Below are positions 8,811-16,362 of a DNA stretch of 64,000 bases, in pieces. A model generated the notes under the pieces. That model was not told the origin of the DNA and made no database searches. It worked only from the letters and a program-made list of their open reading frames with translations. Each line of letters begins with the position of its first letter. Positions within the stretch are counted from its first letter, which is position 1. Both the position numbers and the translations under genes were made by a program. The stretch comes from Actinomyces gerencseriae DSM 6844 (lineage in GTDB: Bacteria; Actinomycetota; Actinomycetes; Actinomycetales; Actinomycetaceae): assembly GCF_000429265.1 (NCBI RefSeq), contig NZ_AUBN01000010.1, positions 62,001-126,000 on the forward strand. The letters are read 5' to 3'.

Positions 8811-8826
8811 GCGCTCAGTGGAGCGC
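8811..8826 (+). terminator. Short hairpin after pgl
   Basis: GCGCTC-AGTG-GAGCGC begins at the base after the pgl stop. The six-pair stem has a four-base loop and no T tract, so the terminator role is weakly supported. Confidence 0.3.
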
Positions 8827-8914
8827 CGTCCGACGGTTCGTGCACAGCTGCCGAGCGCGCCCGGTTCGCGGCCGCGGCCTGTGGACGGGCACGCGGGCGG
8901 GGCGGCGGGCCGCG

Positions 8915-8920
8915 TAGCCT
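8915..8920 (+). promoter_or_regulatory. -10 element giving a leaderless start at 8927
   Basis: TAGCCT is followed by exactly six bases and ATG 8927, the spacing at which transcription begins on the A of the start codon. The same pattern recurs at several other genes in the window. Confidence 0.45.
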
Positions 8921-8926
8921 GAGCGC

Positions 8927-8980
8927 ATGCGAACCCAGCCGCTCGGCCCGTCCGGCCCGATCGTCGTCCCGACCTGCTGA
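8927..8980 (+). CDS. Putative 17-residue leader peptide ahead of the HNH nuclease gene
   Basis: A short frame MRTQPLGPSGPIVVPTC begins at a perfectly placed leaderless start. It ends in TGA one base before the HNH start codon. The nuclease gene itself lacks a ribosome site, so re-initiation after this peptide would explain its translation. The composition is Pro-rich with a terminal Cys. Whether it is regulatory or only a coupling device cannot be told, and no homologue is recognised. Confidence 0.4.
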   Translation: MRTQPLGPSGPIVVPTC

Positions 8981-8981
8981 T

Positions 8982-9974
8982 ATGCCCACTTCGACGCTGC
9001 ACGCTCTCGGCGCCGCTCTTGTCCTCGCAACGGCTCTGGCGGCGAGTCCCGTCCCGTCCGAGCAATGGGACGCCCGCGGGGACCAGGTCCTGAGCGCCCA
9101 GGAGGCGCTGGCCGCCCTGGAGTCGCTCCCGCCGGACGCCCCGGCCGCCGTCTCCTGGGCCGAGGGCGGGTCGCGCACGGGCTGGTTCGGCCAGGCGTGG
9201 GAGGACGTCGATGGAGACGGCTGCGATACTCGCAACGAGATCCTGGCGCGGGACCTCGATGAGGTGGACTACTCGCGTGCCGATGGCGTCCAGGACCGCG
9301 ACGGGGGAGTCGGACAGGGCGCATCGGGGTGCCCCGACGCCACGGTGTGGTCCGGGACGCTTCACGATCCCTATACGGGATCCGTCATCGCCTTCCAGCG
9401 CGGGCAGGGCACCTCCGAGGCCGTGCAGATCGACCACGTGGTGCCTCTGAACTATCTTTACGCGCACGGCGCCTGGGCGTGGGACGAGCGCACGCGCCTC
9501 CTGGTGGCCAACGACCCGCTCAACCTGCTGGCGGTCGATGGGAGGGCGAATCAGGCCAAGTCGGCCTGCGGCCCGGCGACCTGCCCGGCGGGCTCGACCG
9601 AGACGGGTTCATGGGACGCCGGCGCCGGCCCGGGCTGGTGGCCCCCCGACGACTCCTACAGATGCGCCTACGCCGCCCGCTTCGTCTCGGTTGCCGCTGC
9701 TTACGGGCTGGGCCCTCCTCAGGCCGATGTCGATGCGCTGCGCGTCACCTTGACAGACTGCGCCGCGGGTGGCGATGGTGCTCCGTCGGTTCTGGAGCGG
9801 GTGACCGGCACCGCCCGAAGCACCGCGGATGTCCTACGGACCGGACCCGTCTACCGTCTGGCGTCGATCATCGGAATCGCCCTGATCGGGGCGGGCCTGG
9901 TGACGCGCGCCGGACGGGGCCCGGCAATGGGGCGCCGGAGCGGACGACGTCGTCGGAGCCGGCGTCGCCGCTAG
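8982..9974 (+). CDS. Exported HNH-family endonuclease with C-terminal membrane anchor
   Basis: 330-residue extracytoplasmic nuclease of the HNH / DUF1524-like family. It has an N-terminal hydrophobic signal (HALGAALVLATALAASPVPS) and a body with SRTGWFGQAWEDVDGDGCDT. The nuclease core reads QIDHVVPLNYLYAHGAW, RTRLLVANDPLNLLAVDGRA and NQAKSACGP, followed by PGWWPPDDSYRCAYA. Asp-His and the later Asn residues form the metal-dependent site. Near the C-terminus one membrane helix (LASIIGIALIGAGLV) is followed by an arginine-rich cytoplasmic tail. A role in extracellular DNA breakdown is inferred. No Shine-Dalgarno is seen. The start follows a leader-peptide stop by one base. Confidence 0.8.
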   Translation: MPTSTLHALGAALVLATALAASPVPSEQWDARGDQVLSAQEALAALESLPPDAPAAVSWAEGGSRTGWFGQAWEDVDGDGCDTRNEILARDLDEVDYSRADGVQDRDGGVGQGASGCPDATVWSGTLHDPYTGSVIAFQRGQGTSEAVQIDHVVPLNYLYAHGAWAWDERTRLLVANDPLNLLAVDGRANQAKSACGPATCPAGSTETGSWDAGAGPGWWPPDDSYRCAYAARFVSVAAAYGLGPPQADVDALRVTLTDCAAGGDGAPSVLERVTGTARSTADVLRTGPVYRLASIIGIALIGAGLVTRAGRGPAMGRRSGRRRRSRRRR

Positions 9975-9977
9975 GAT
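9972..9977 (+). promoter_or_regulatory. -10 element for leaderless S4-domain gene
   Basis: TAGGAT, which includes the HNH stop codon TAG, is six bases before ATG 9984. Transcription would start on the ATG itself. Confidence 0.5.
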
Positions 9978-9983
9978 CGGATC

Positions 9984-10457
9984 ATGGGTACCAGGCGGCA
10001 GCGGGGCGAGCGGGCGCCCCGGGGCATCGACGGGGCCGACGGCGACGGGCCCGTCTCGGCGAGAATCGACGTGTGGCTGTGGAGCGTGCGTCAGGTCAAG
10101 ACGCGCTCCGCGGCGACGGCCGCGTGCCGTGCCGGGCACGTGCGCATCAACAGGGAGCCGGCCAAGCCCGCGCAGCATGTGACGGTCGGTGACGAGGTCC
10201 GCTACCGGGTCGATGGATTCGACCGGCATCTCATCGTCGGACGCATTCTGCTCAAGCGCGTCGGGGCGCCGATCGCGCGCGCCTCCTACACCGATGTCTC
10301 CGCCCCGCGCCCCTCCCCCATGGACGCGCCGGCGGCCATCATCCGGGATCGGGGTGCGGGTCGGCCCACGAAGAAGGAGCGCCGTCGGCTCGATGCCCTG
10401 CGCGCGGCGCCGAGCGACATCGACATCGAGCGCATCCTCGACGGCGACGGCCGTTGA
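9984..10457 (+). CDS. S4-domain RNA-binding protein (Hsp15-like)
   Basis: 157-residue protein whose middle is an S4 RNA-binding domain: RIDVWLWSVRQVKTRSAA, CRAGHVRINREPAKPAQHV and TVGDEVRYRVDG. E. coli Hsp15, in the same family, binds stalled 50S subunits carrying nascent chains; function here is by analogy. The N-terminal 25 residues are basic and low complexity. The C-terminal part is charged, with a GRPTKKERRRLDAL patch. The start is leaderless. It may be transcribed separately from the nuclease gene that ends ten bases upstream. Confidence 0.85.
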   Translation: MGTRRQRGERAPRGIDGADGDGPVSARIDVWLWSVRQVKTRSAATAACRAGHVRINREPAKPAQHVTVGDEVRYRVDGFDRHLIVGRILLKRVGAPIARASYTDVSAPRPSPMDAPAAIIRDRGAGRPTKKERRRLDALRAAPSDIDIERILDGDGR

Positions 10458-10479
10458 GGATGCGCCCACGGCCGCGCAC

Positions 10480-11340
10480 TCAGCGTGCCGGCAGGCGATC
10501 CAGAAGAACCTCGATGGTGTGCAGCACGCCGTCGTCCGCGTTGCCCGGGGCGATGTAGCGGGCGCGGGCGAGGATGTCGGGGTGGGCATTGGCCATGGCG
10601 AACGACAGATCGGCGTGGTCGTACAGCTCTGCATCGTTGAGGTAGTCCCCGAAGACCGCGGTCTGCGCCGGGCCGACGCCCAGTCGCTCCTGTATCGCGG
10701 CCAGCGCTCGGCCCTTGGAGGCGGACGGGGCCATCATGTCGACCCAGTGCGCGCCCGAGACCACCACCTGCACGCCGGGCACGGCCGCCGCCAGAGGGTC
10801 GCGGCACTCGGTCTCGGCGTCGCCGAAGGCGTAGACGGCGATCTTGATGACGTTGTCCAGCGGGAGGTCGAGCAGGTCCGCGACCGGTTCCAGAGCCGTG
10901 TAGTAGAGGGCGCATTGACGAACGAACCGTTCGTCGATGCGGTCGACGTAGGCGCGGTCCCTGGTGGCGATCACGGGTCCGACGTCGAGTTCCCGCTCCC
11001 GCAGGGCGCGAGTCGTGCGCACTGCGGCGACGGCGTCCGGGCGGGCGATGGTCTCGCGGTGGATCTCGGTGCCGCCCTGGACGACGACCGTGCCGTTCTC
11101 CGCGATCACCGGGCTGTCGGCGATCGCGGCGCCGAAGACGGTCCTGAGATTGTCGAGCTGGCGGCCCGAGGCCGGTACGAAGGCGACATCGTTCTCGCGC
11201 ATGCGTGTCAGGACGGTGCCGAAACGGGGCGGAAGACGCCCCTCGACGTCGAGCAGGGAGCCATCCATATCGGTGACGACCAGCCTGAGATCCACGATGT
11301 CGGGAAGGGCGTCGGTCGGAGTGGGAGCGGGAGCGGTCAT
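10480..11340 (-). CDS. HAD-superfamily (Cof-type) sugar-phosphate phosphatase
   Basis: 286-residue phosphatase of the Cof/HAD-IIB type. Motif I is VVTDMDGSLLD with both catalytic Asp residues. Motif II is VPASGRQLDNLRTVFG, the motif III Lys is in APSASKGRALAAI, and motif IV is AVFGDYLNDAELYDHA. The large cap between motifs II and III is typical. ATG 11340 is preceded by GGGAGG. It faces the S4 gene and is divergent from tag. Substrates of this family are broad (sugar phosphates, pyridoxal phosphate, FMN), so no specific substrate is claimed. Confidence 0.88.
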   Translation of the reverse strand: MTAPAPTPTDALPDIVDLRLVVTDMDGSLLDVEGRLPPRFGTVLTRMRENDVAFVPASGRQLDNLRTVFGAAIADSPVIAENGTVVVQGGTEIHRETIARPDAVAAVRTTRALRERELDVGPVIATRDRAYVDRIDERFVRQCALYYTALEPVADLLDLPLDNVIKIAVYAFGDAETECRDPLAAAVPGVQVVVSGAHWVDMMAPSASKGRALAAIQERLGVGPAQTAVFGDYLNDAELYDHADLSFAMANAHPDILARARYIAPGNADDGVLHTIEVLLDRLPAR

Positions 11341-11396
11341 GCCTCGATCCTCCCAGACCCGGCTCACCGGGCCGCACGCGGTACCGGGTGCGGTGG

Positions 11397-11402
11397 GACA
11401 CT
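11397..11402 (+). promoter_or_regulatory. -10-like element for tag
   Basis: GACACT lies exactly six bases before ATG 11409. It is a weaker form (nAnnnT) of the leaderless pattern. A GGTGGGA ribosome-site-like stretch overlaps it, so both modes are possible. Confidence 0.3.
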
Positions 11403-11408
11403 CGTGTC

Positions 11409-12035
11409 ATGTCCGACGCGCCCGCGGTTCCAGACTCCCCCGATCTCGTCGTGTGCGGGGACGGGCTCGCCCGGCCCCGGTGGGCCGCATCGGATCCGCT
11501 CCTGCGGGAGTACTACGACACCGAATGGGGCATGCCGGTGCGCGACGAGCGCGGTGTCTTCGAGCGGCTGAGCCTGGAGGCCTTCCAGTCCGGCCTGTCG
11601 TGGGCCACGATCCTGCGCAAGCGTCCCGCCTTCCGCGAGGCCTTCGCGAACTTCGATCCGGACGCCGTCGCCGCCTTCGACGACGACGATGTGACCCGGC
11701 TGCTGGCCGATGCGTCCATCGTGCGCAACCGGGCCAAGATCCTGGCCGCCCTGACCAATGCGCGCGCCACCGTCGCGCTCCGCGAGGACGCCGCGGTCGG
11801 CGGGCTGGCCGGCCTGGTGTGGTCCTACCGGCCCGCTCGCACGCCCGAGCCCCGCCGCGCCGCCGACGTCCCCGCGCGGTCAGCCGAATCGACGGCGCTG
11901 GCCAAGGATCTCAAGCTGCGGGGCTTCCGGTTCGTGGGGCCCACTACCTGCTTCGCGCTCATGGAGGCCATCGGGATCGTCGACACCCACCTGCTCGGCT
12001 CGTATCGTCGCGGCTCCTCAGGGGTCTGGAGCTGA
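11409..12035 (+). CDS. tag: DNA-3-methyladenine glycosylase I
   Basis: Base-excision repair glycosylase removing 3-methyladenine. The 208 residues show the Tag fold: LLREYYDTEWGMPVRDER, FERLSLEAFQSGLSWATILR and KRPAFREAFANFDP, then ASIVRNRAKILAALTNARA. The C-terminal region is GPTTCFALMEAIGIVDTHL, with the Cys and His that belong to the zinc-binding end of the family. ATG 11409 is preferred over an in-frame GTG at 11388. The gene stands alone between hadH-like and kinase genes. Confidence 0.9.
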   Translation: MSDAPAVPDSPDLVVCGDGLARPRWAASDPLLREYYDTEWGMPVRDERGVFERLSLEAFQSGLSWATILRKRPAFREAFANFDPDAVAAFDDDDVTRLLADASIVRNRAKILAALTNARATVALREDAAVGGLAGLVWSYRPARTPEPRRAADVPARSAESTALAKDLKLRGFRFVGPTTCFALMEAIGIVDTHLLGSYRRGSSGVWS

Positions 12036-12086
12036 GGCCCCCGAACGGCATCGGTGCGGATCGGGGCGCTCCGCACCGCCCGCGAA

Positions 12087-12092
12087 TATCAT
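12087..12092 (+). promoter_or_regulatory. -10 element giving leaderless kinase mRNA
   Basis: TATCAT followed by six bases and GTG 12099. Transcription start coincides with the start codon. Confidence 0.45.
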
Positions 12093-12098
12093 TCCGGT

Positions 12099-12650
12099 GT
12101 GGAAGAACTCATGGGGCCTCCTGCGCTCGTCGTGATCGGAGGCCTGCCCGCGACGGGCAAGACCGCTATCGGCCGTCCGGCGGCACGCGAGATGCGGGCC
12201 GCGTACCTCCGCATCGACACGATCGAGGGCGCCATCCTCCGCGGTGAGGGCCGTTCCGGGCTGCCCCGGGGGGACGAGGGGTACGTCATCGGATACGAGC
12301 TCGCCTCCGATCAGCTCGACCTCGGCCTCGATGTCGTCGTGGAGTGCGTGAATCCCATCGCCACCACTCGCGACGCCTGGCTCGCCGTCGGCGACCGGGC
12401 CCGGGCGCTGGTCATCGAGGTCGAGCTCGTCTGCTCGGACGTCATCGAGCATCGGCGCCGTCTTGAGGCGCGGGAGATCGATGTCGTCGGCATCACGAAC
12501 CCGCGGTGGCGGGAGGTCATCGATCGTGATTACGAGCGCTGGGAACGAGACCGCCTCATGATCGATACGAGTCTCGTCCGGCCGGACGCCGCGGCGCGGA
12601 CGGTTCTCGACGAGGTCCGCCGCCGGCGCGTGTCGCGGGTCTCCCGCTAG
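12099..12650 (+). CDS. P-loop AAA/zeta-toxin-like kinase of unknown substrate
   Basis: 183-residue nucleotide-binding protein with a clean Walker A, VVIGGLPATGKTAIG, near the N-terminus. An Asp-containing segment LRIDTIEGAIL follows, then DLGLDVVVECVNPIATTRDA, which resembles the strand-loop of gluconate/chloramphenicol-type kinases. A lid-like HRRRLEAREIDVVG and a long helix NPRWREVIDRDYERWERDRL complete it. It belongs to the broad AAA_33 / zeta-toxin-like kinase group. No antitoxin gene is adjacent, so a toxin role is not supported. GTG 12099 is chosen because of the leaderless promoter; ATG 12111 is the alternative. Confidence 0.7.
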   Translation: MEELMGPPALVVIGGLPATGKTAIGRPAAREMRAAYLRIDTIEGAILRGEGRSGLPRGDEGYVIGYELASDQLDLGLDVVVECVNPIATTRDAWLAVGDRARALVIEVELVCSDVIEHRRRLEAREIDVVGITNPRWREVIDRDYERWERDRLMIDTSLVRPDAAARTVLDEVRRRRVSRVSR

Positions 12651-12725
12651 CGCTCGTTCCGGTGGCCGACGGGGCCGTCCGCCGGCGTGAGTCGCTCGTC
12701 ATCGTCGTCACGCGACCCCGTGCGC

Positions 12726-13328
12726 TCACCGCGTCGCCTCGGGCCTGGGCAGCGGGCGGCGGGCCACGGCCTCCGCCACCTCGAACGCCTCGTCCAGGTC
12801 CGCCGCGTGACCGAGGTAGTTGAACCGGTAGACGATGGCGCCGATCATCATGTCGACGCTGGTCATGGGGTCGGGGCCCTGCCATCGGCCCGCGGACGCG
12901 GCCCGGGCCACGGCATCGATCGCACCATTGCGCAGCGGGGCGATGATGCGGTCACGGTAGGCGGCCTGCGCCTCGGGGTGCCCGATGAGCCCCAGAGCGA
13001 TCTGGGGCAGGCTGCCGGACAGCGGCGAGGTGGTGAAGAAGGCATGGGCCCGGACGATGATGGCGCTGAGGTCCACCAGCGGGTCCTCCCCCGGCTCGCA
13101 CTCGCGCGAGCCCATGGCGGTATCGACCGCGTCGACCGCCAGATCGACCAGGGACGGCCACCGACGGTAGATCGTCGACTTGGGCACGCCCGATCGCCGG
13201 GCGACCTCGTCGATGCGCAGGCCGCGGAATCCCTTGTCGGCGAGCAGGCCGAAGGTCTCGCGCAGCACCCTGACATCCACCGATGCGTCCCGTGGACGCC
13301 CGCCGCGTCGTCTGCCGTTCGCAGGCAC
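12726..13328 (-). CDS. TetR-family transcriptional regulator
   Basis: 200-residue repressor. The N-terminal helix-turn-helix reads LLADKGFRGLRIDEVARRSG, then VPKSTIYRRWPSLVDLAV, with the TetR_C-type ligand domain behind (HAFFTTSPLSGSLPQIALG, MMIGAIVYRFNYLG). The GTG at 13328 has AGGAGG seven bases upstream. It is divergent from the two HXXEE genes and probably controls them and itself through the 133-base spacer. The ligand is unknown. Confidence 0.88.
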   Translation of the reverse strand: MPANGRRRGGRPRDASVDVRVLRETFGLLADKGFRGLRIDEVARRSGVPKSTIYRRWPSLVDLAVDAVDTAMGSRECEPGEDPLVDLSAIIVRAHAFFTTSPLSGSLPQIALGLIGHPEAQAAYRDRIIAPLRNGAIDAVARAASAGRWQGPDPMTSVDMMIGAIVYRFNYLGHAADLDEAFEVAEAVARRPLPRPEATR

Positions 13329-13391
13329 CGCCGCCTCCTCATCATCATCATTTCATCATTCGGGTCACTCGGGTCGATCCGCAGCGGATTC

Positions 13392-13420
13392 TTCCAAAGC
13401 GGCCGGGGACGCGCTAGCAT
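13392..13420 (+). promoter_or_regulatory. Promoter for the HXXEE gene pair
   Basis: TTCCAA (13392-13397) and TAGCAT (13415-13420) are separated by 17 bases. They lie 42 bases before the first HXXEE start, in the spacer shared with the TetR gene. Confidence 0.45.
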
Positions 13421-13461
13421 CAATTGTGCGACCATCGGTAGCGGAGCTGTGGAGGGGACCC

Positions 13462-13977
13462 GTGGGCAAGGTGAGCAGACTGGATCTGGCGACCGGGGGG
13501 CTCTTCTTCTCCTGGCTCATCCACGATCTCGAGGAGTACGTGACCATGCCGGGCCGCGCCCACCCCTTCACCGGTGCGCTGCCCTTCATGCCCGCGGGCG
13601 TGCGCGCTCACGGCGTCTCGCGGGACCAGACGGATATCGCTCTCACTCTCGTGGGGGCGCTCATGGCGGCCGCCTCCATCGATGGCTACCGCACTCGCGG
13701 GCGCTCGCCCTTCTACCAGGCGATGCTCTACGGCTACGGCATGCACGCCCTCATCCACCTCGCCTCGGCTCTGACGGCTCGCCGCTACACGAGCGGAGCG
13801 GCCACTGCGCTTCCCGTGGTACTGCCCTTCTGGCTCTTCGCCAACGCAGCGCTGCGGGCCGACGGCATCGAGGTGCGGCCCCGCCGCTGGACGATCGCGG
13901 CCTTCCCCGTCGTCGGTCTCGTCGTCCACGGCGTGGGCTACCTGGCGTCCGGACGCCGGATCGGGGCCGCTTCATGA
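13462..13977 (+). CDS. HXXEE-domain integral membrane protein 1
   Basis: 171-residue membrane protein with the defining motif HDLEEY in the first helix (GGLFFSWLIHDLEEYVTM). Further hydrophobic helices follow around IALTLVGALMAAASIDGY, ALIHLASALTARRY and LPVVLPFWLFANAAL, with FPVVGLVVHGVGYLASG at the end. Histidine residues recur in the membrane segments (HALIH, VHGVG), which would suit metal or small-ligand binding; the function of the family is not known. GTG 13462 has GGAGGGGA upstream. An in-frame GTG at 13426 is also close to the promoter. Its stop overlaps the next start (ATGA). Confidence 0.75.
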   Translation: MGKVSRLDLATGGLFFSWLIHDLEEYVTMPGRAHPFTGALPFMPAGVRAHGVSRDQTDIALTLVGALMAAASIDGYRTRGRSPFYQAMLYGYGMHALIHLASALTARRYTSGAATALPVVLPFWLFANAALRADGIEVRPRRWTIAAFPVVGLVVHGVGYLASGRRIGAAS

Positions 13978-14552
13978 GTCGGCTGACCCGCATGGATCTG
14001 GTCACCTATGGACTGGCGCTGTGCTACCTGGTGCACGACGGCGAGGAGCTGCTCACCTACCGGGCCTCTTCGGCGCGGGTTTTCGGGTCCCTACCCGCCC
14101 GAGTGCCGCTGCCCGCCGAGCTCCGTGAACGGGGGTGGAGTCAGAACCATGTCAACCTCGGCATCGCTCTCATGGGCGTCCATTGGGTCGGCGCGGCGCT
14201 CGCCGGTCGACGCAGCGGTGGGCACTCGGCATGGTTCCAGAACGCGCTGGCCGTCTGGGGTCTGCACGGCGTCGGCCATCTCGGGATGTGCTTACTCCGG
14301 GGCGGTTACGTCTCCGGGGCCTTCACCGCTCCCCTGGTCATCGGCTACGGGGCCTGGGCGTGGCGCGAGCTGCGGGCCGAGGGCGTGCCGTGCCGGGTGA
14401 GCGTGGGCGGTGCCGCCGCGTCCCTGCCGGCGCTGCTGGCCGCTCACGCCGGGGCGGAGGGGATTCTCCGAGTACTCGAGGGGCCGAGTGCGAGACCGGC
14501 CGGGACATCCGGGATGTCCGAGGACTCCACGATCGGGAGCCGGTGGACGTGA
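13974..14552 (+). CDS. HXXEE-domain integral membrane protein 2
   Basis: 192-residue paralogue of the preceding gene. The signature HDGEEL lies in the first helix (ALCYLVHDGEELLTYRAS). More helices carry histidines (NLGIALMGVHWVGAALAG, ALAVWGLHGVGHLGMCLL). A short hydrophilic Gly/Ser-rich tail ends the protein. The start ATG overlaps the previous stop, so the two are made together and may form a heteromer. It is convergent with the dicarboxylate transporter, with only eight bases between stops. Confidence 0.75.
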   Translation: MSRLTRMDLVTYGLALCYLVHDGEELLTYRASSARVFGSLPARVPLPAELRERGWSQNHVNLGIALMGVHWVGAALAGRRSGGHSAWFQNALAVWGLHGVGHLGMCLLRGGYVSGAFTAPLVIGYGAWAWRELRAEGVPCRVSVGGAAASLPALLAAHAGAEGILRVLEGPSARPAGTSGMSEDSTIGSRWT

Positions 14553-14560
14553 GCCCGCAG

Positions 14561-15871
14561 TCAGAGCACCAGCGGTGCGAGGAGGAAGCCCAGTACGATG
14601 CACACGATGATCGAGACGGTTCCCGGGATGACGAAGGGATGGGCGAGAACGTTCCCACCCACACGGGTCGAGCCTGTGTCGTCCATCTCCATGGCCGCGA
14701 CCGTCGTCGGATAGTTCGGCAGCAGATAATAGTTGGCCACGGCGGGATAGCTGGCGACCAGAGCCGTCGCGGGCAGGCCGAGGCTCACCATGAGCGGCAT
14801 GAACGCCTTGGTGGTAGCGGCGTGGGAGAACATGAGCGGTGCCGTGAAGTAGAAGAACACCCCGGCCAACCATGGCAGAGCCTGGAACGGTCCCGAGAGC
14901 GCGTTGGAGATGGTCGCCTCGTACTGGTTGACGAAGGCATTCCCGAGCCACGCCAGGCCGAGGATGCAGACGGCGGCCGTCATGCCCGAGCGGAAGGTGT
15001 CCTGATTCGCGATCGTTCCGGTCGGCTTCTTCGCGATAAGGCAGATGATCGCCGCGGTCGCCAGCATGATGGTCATGATGGCGGGCGTTGAGGTCATCGG
15101 AGGGTCCTCGATGATGCCGAGCTCATTGGAGGTCAGGGTCGCGTAGGCGACGACGAGGACGAGGGAGACGAGGAAGAGGAGCAGGCCCGGCACGGCGCCG
15201 GGCGCCGCCGTGTAGTCATCGGCAACCGCCGCGCTCGGCTTGATGAGCCCCTCGGCCCTTCTCTTCCGGTACACGGGGTCGTCCGCGAGCTCGGAGCCCT
15301 GGCGAGCCGCGACGACGGCACCGACGGCGCAGCCGATGAAGGTTGTCGGGATGACGATCGCGAGGCACTGGAGGTAGCCGACGCTCACCGGCTCGAGCGC
15401 GATGACGAGGGCGACCATCGCCGCGGAGATCGGCGAGGCGGCCACGCCCACCTGCGAGGCGACCACCGCGATGGACAGGGGTCGTGAGGGGCGAATGCCG
15501 TGCTCCTTGGCGACATCGACGATGACCGGGATGATCGAGTAGGCGGTGTGCCCGGTGCCGCACATCACCGACATGACGAACGTGACGAACGGAGCGAGGT
15601 AGACGATCTGCCTGGGATGCCTGCGCAGCAGCACCTCGGTGAGATGGACGAGATGGTCCATGGCTCCGACCACCTGAAGGGCGGCGACGGTGCAGATCAC
15701 GGACATGATGATGCCGACGACCTCCCAGGGAGCATCGTCGGCCGAGGTGTGCACACCGGTAGCGGCCAGGACGATGACTCCGGCCGCACCGGCCAGGCCG
15801 ATGCCGATGCCGCCGAGGCGGGCACCGATGATGATGAACAGTAGGACGACGACAAGATGGAACCAGATCAC
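14561..15871 (-). CDS. Anaerobic C4-dicarboxylate transporter, DcuA/DcuB type
   Basis: 436-residue secondary transporter of the Dcu family, which exchanges fumarate, malate, aspartate and succinate in anaerobic bacteria. About ten membrane helices can be traced, starting FHLVVVLLFIIIGARLGGIG. The family signature CGTGHTAYSIIPVIVDVAKE is present, followed by VASQVGVAASPISAAMVALV and the C-terminal LPNYPTTVAAMEMDDTGSTR. GTG 15871 has GGAGGA six bases upstream; the longer in-frame ATG would add a non-hydrophobic tail. A role in fumarate respiration or aspartate uptake is plausible. Aspartate supply to the adjacent NRPS is possible but unproven. Confidence 0.88.
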   Translation of the reverse strand: MIWFHLVVVLLFIIIGARLGGIGIGLAGAAGVIVLAATGVHTSADDAPWEVVGIIMSVICTVAALQVVGAMDHLVHLTEVLLRRHPRQIVYLAPFVTFVMSVMCGTGHTAYSIIPVIVDVAKEHGIRPSRPLSIAVVASQVGVAASPISAAMVALVIALEPVSVGYLQCLAIVIPTTFIGCAVGAVVAARQGSELADDPVYRKRRAEGLIKPSAAVADDYTAAPGAVPGLLLFLVSLVLVVAYATLTSNELGIIEDPPMTSTPAIMTIMLATAAIICLIAKKPTGTIANQDTFRSGMTAAVCILGLAWLGNAFVNQYEATISNALSGPFQALPWLAGVFFYFTAPLMFSHAATTKAFMPLMVSLGLPATALVASYPAVANYYLLPNYPTTVAAMEMDDTGSTRVGGNVLAHPFVIPGTVSIIVCIVLGFLLAPLVL

Positions 15872-16210
15872 GCGACTTCCTCCGGGTGTCGAGACAGGGG
15901 CTCTACCGTGAGGCGGTGCGGCCGCGTCCCGCGGGGCAGCCGAATACCGCGCAACGGCAACAGTGGCGGAGCGCGGAATGCGACGCATCGTCATTCTTAC
16001 TCCCTTACTCTATGAGTCATCGCTCGCTCCCGCCGGCGATTGCGCACCCGGAAACCTTTGATTTACCTGGGAACAACGTGTGACGGGACGGGAAGGTCGT
16101 CGTCAGGTGGGCCGCGCGGCCCGGCACCGCTCCCCGACCGTTCCGTTCGTTATGGAATCCCACAAACGATTGTGCGACGCATTGTGTTCCCGCCTAGATC
16201 GTAGTCGCCG

Positions 16211-16238
16211 TATAAAATGCTACCGTTCCCTGCAGGGA
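16211..16238 (+). promoter_or_regulatory. Candidate NRPS-operon promoter with overlapping palindrome
   Basis: TATAAAAT at 16211-16218 is the best -10 in the region; no good -35 precedes it. The perfect palindrome TCCCTGCAGGGA (16227-16238) sits at the expected transcription start, where a repressor dimer could bind. The leader to the first start codon would be about 140 bases. Confidence 0.4.
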
Positions 16239-16306
16239 GCGGCAGCACTCCATGTCGGTGCTTCCTCCCTCGCTTTGTCCTGTATGTACCTGACTGTGTC
16301 ATCCGC

Positions 16307-16323
16307 ATTGCACAGAATTGCAC
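16307..16323 (+). repeat. Direct repeat ATTGCAC spaced ten bases
   Basis: Two copies of ATTGCAC (16307-16313 and 16317-16323) are one helical turn apart, 40 bases before the FAAL start. The spacing suits protein binding on one DNA face. Confidence 0.35.
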
Positions 16324-16362
16324 TGAGAATCCTGCCGCCCAGCCCGAAGGACGGAACCCCTG

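Larger units (their letters stand above)
15872..16362. other. Intergenic control region between dcu and the NRPS operon
   Basis: About 490 bases without a convincing gene. The half next to the NRPS operon is A+T-richer than the surrounding genome. It holds a TATAAAAT element, a 12-base palindrome and a helical-turn direct repeat (listed separately). The half next to dcu shows no clear promoter beyond the dcu ribosome site. Confidence 0.6.

Noticed and set aside
12099-12650. Zeta-toxin-like kinase as part of a toxin-antitoxin pair
   Set aside because: The Walker A and kinase-like layout fit many small kinases. No antitoxin-like gene overlaps or adjoins it.
14553-14560. Possible terminator between the convergent HXXEE and dcu genes
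   Set aside because: Only eight bases separate the stops and no hairpin with a T run is visible.
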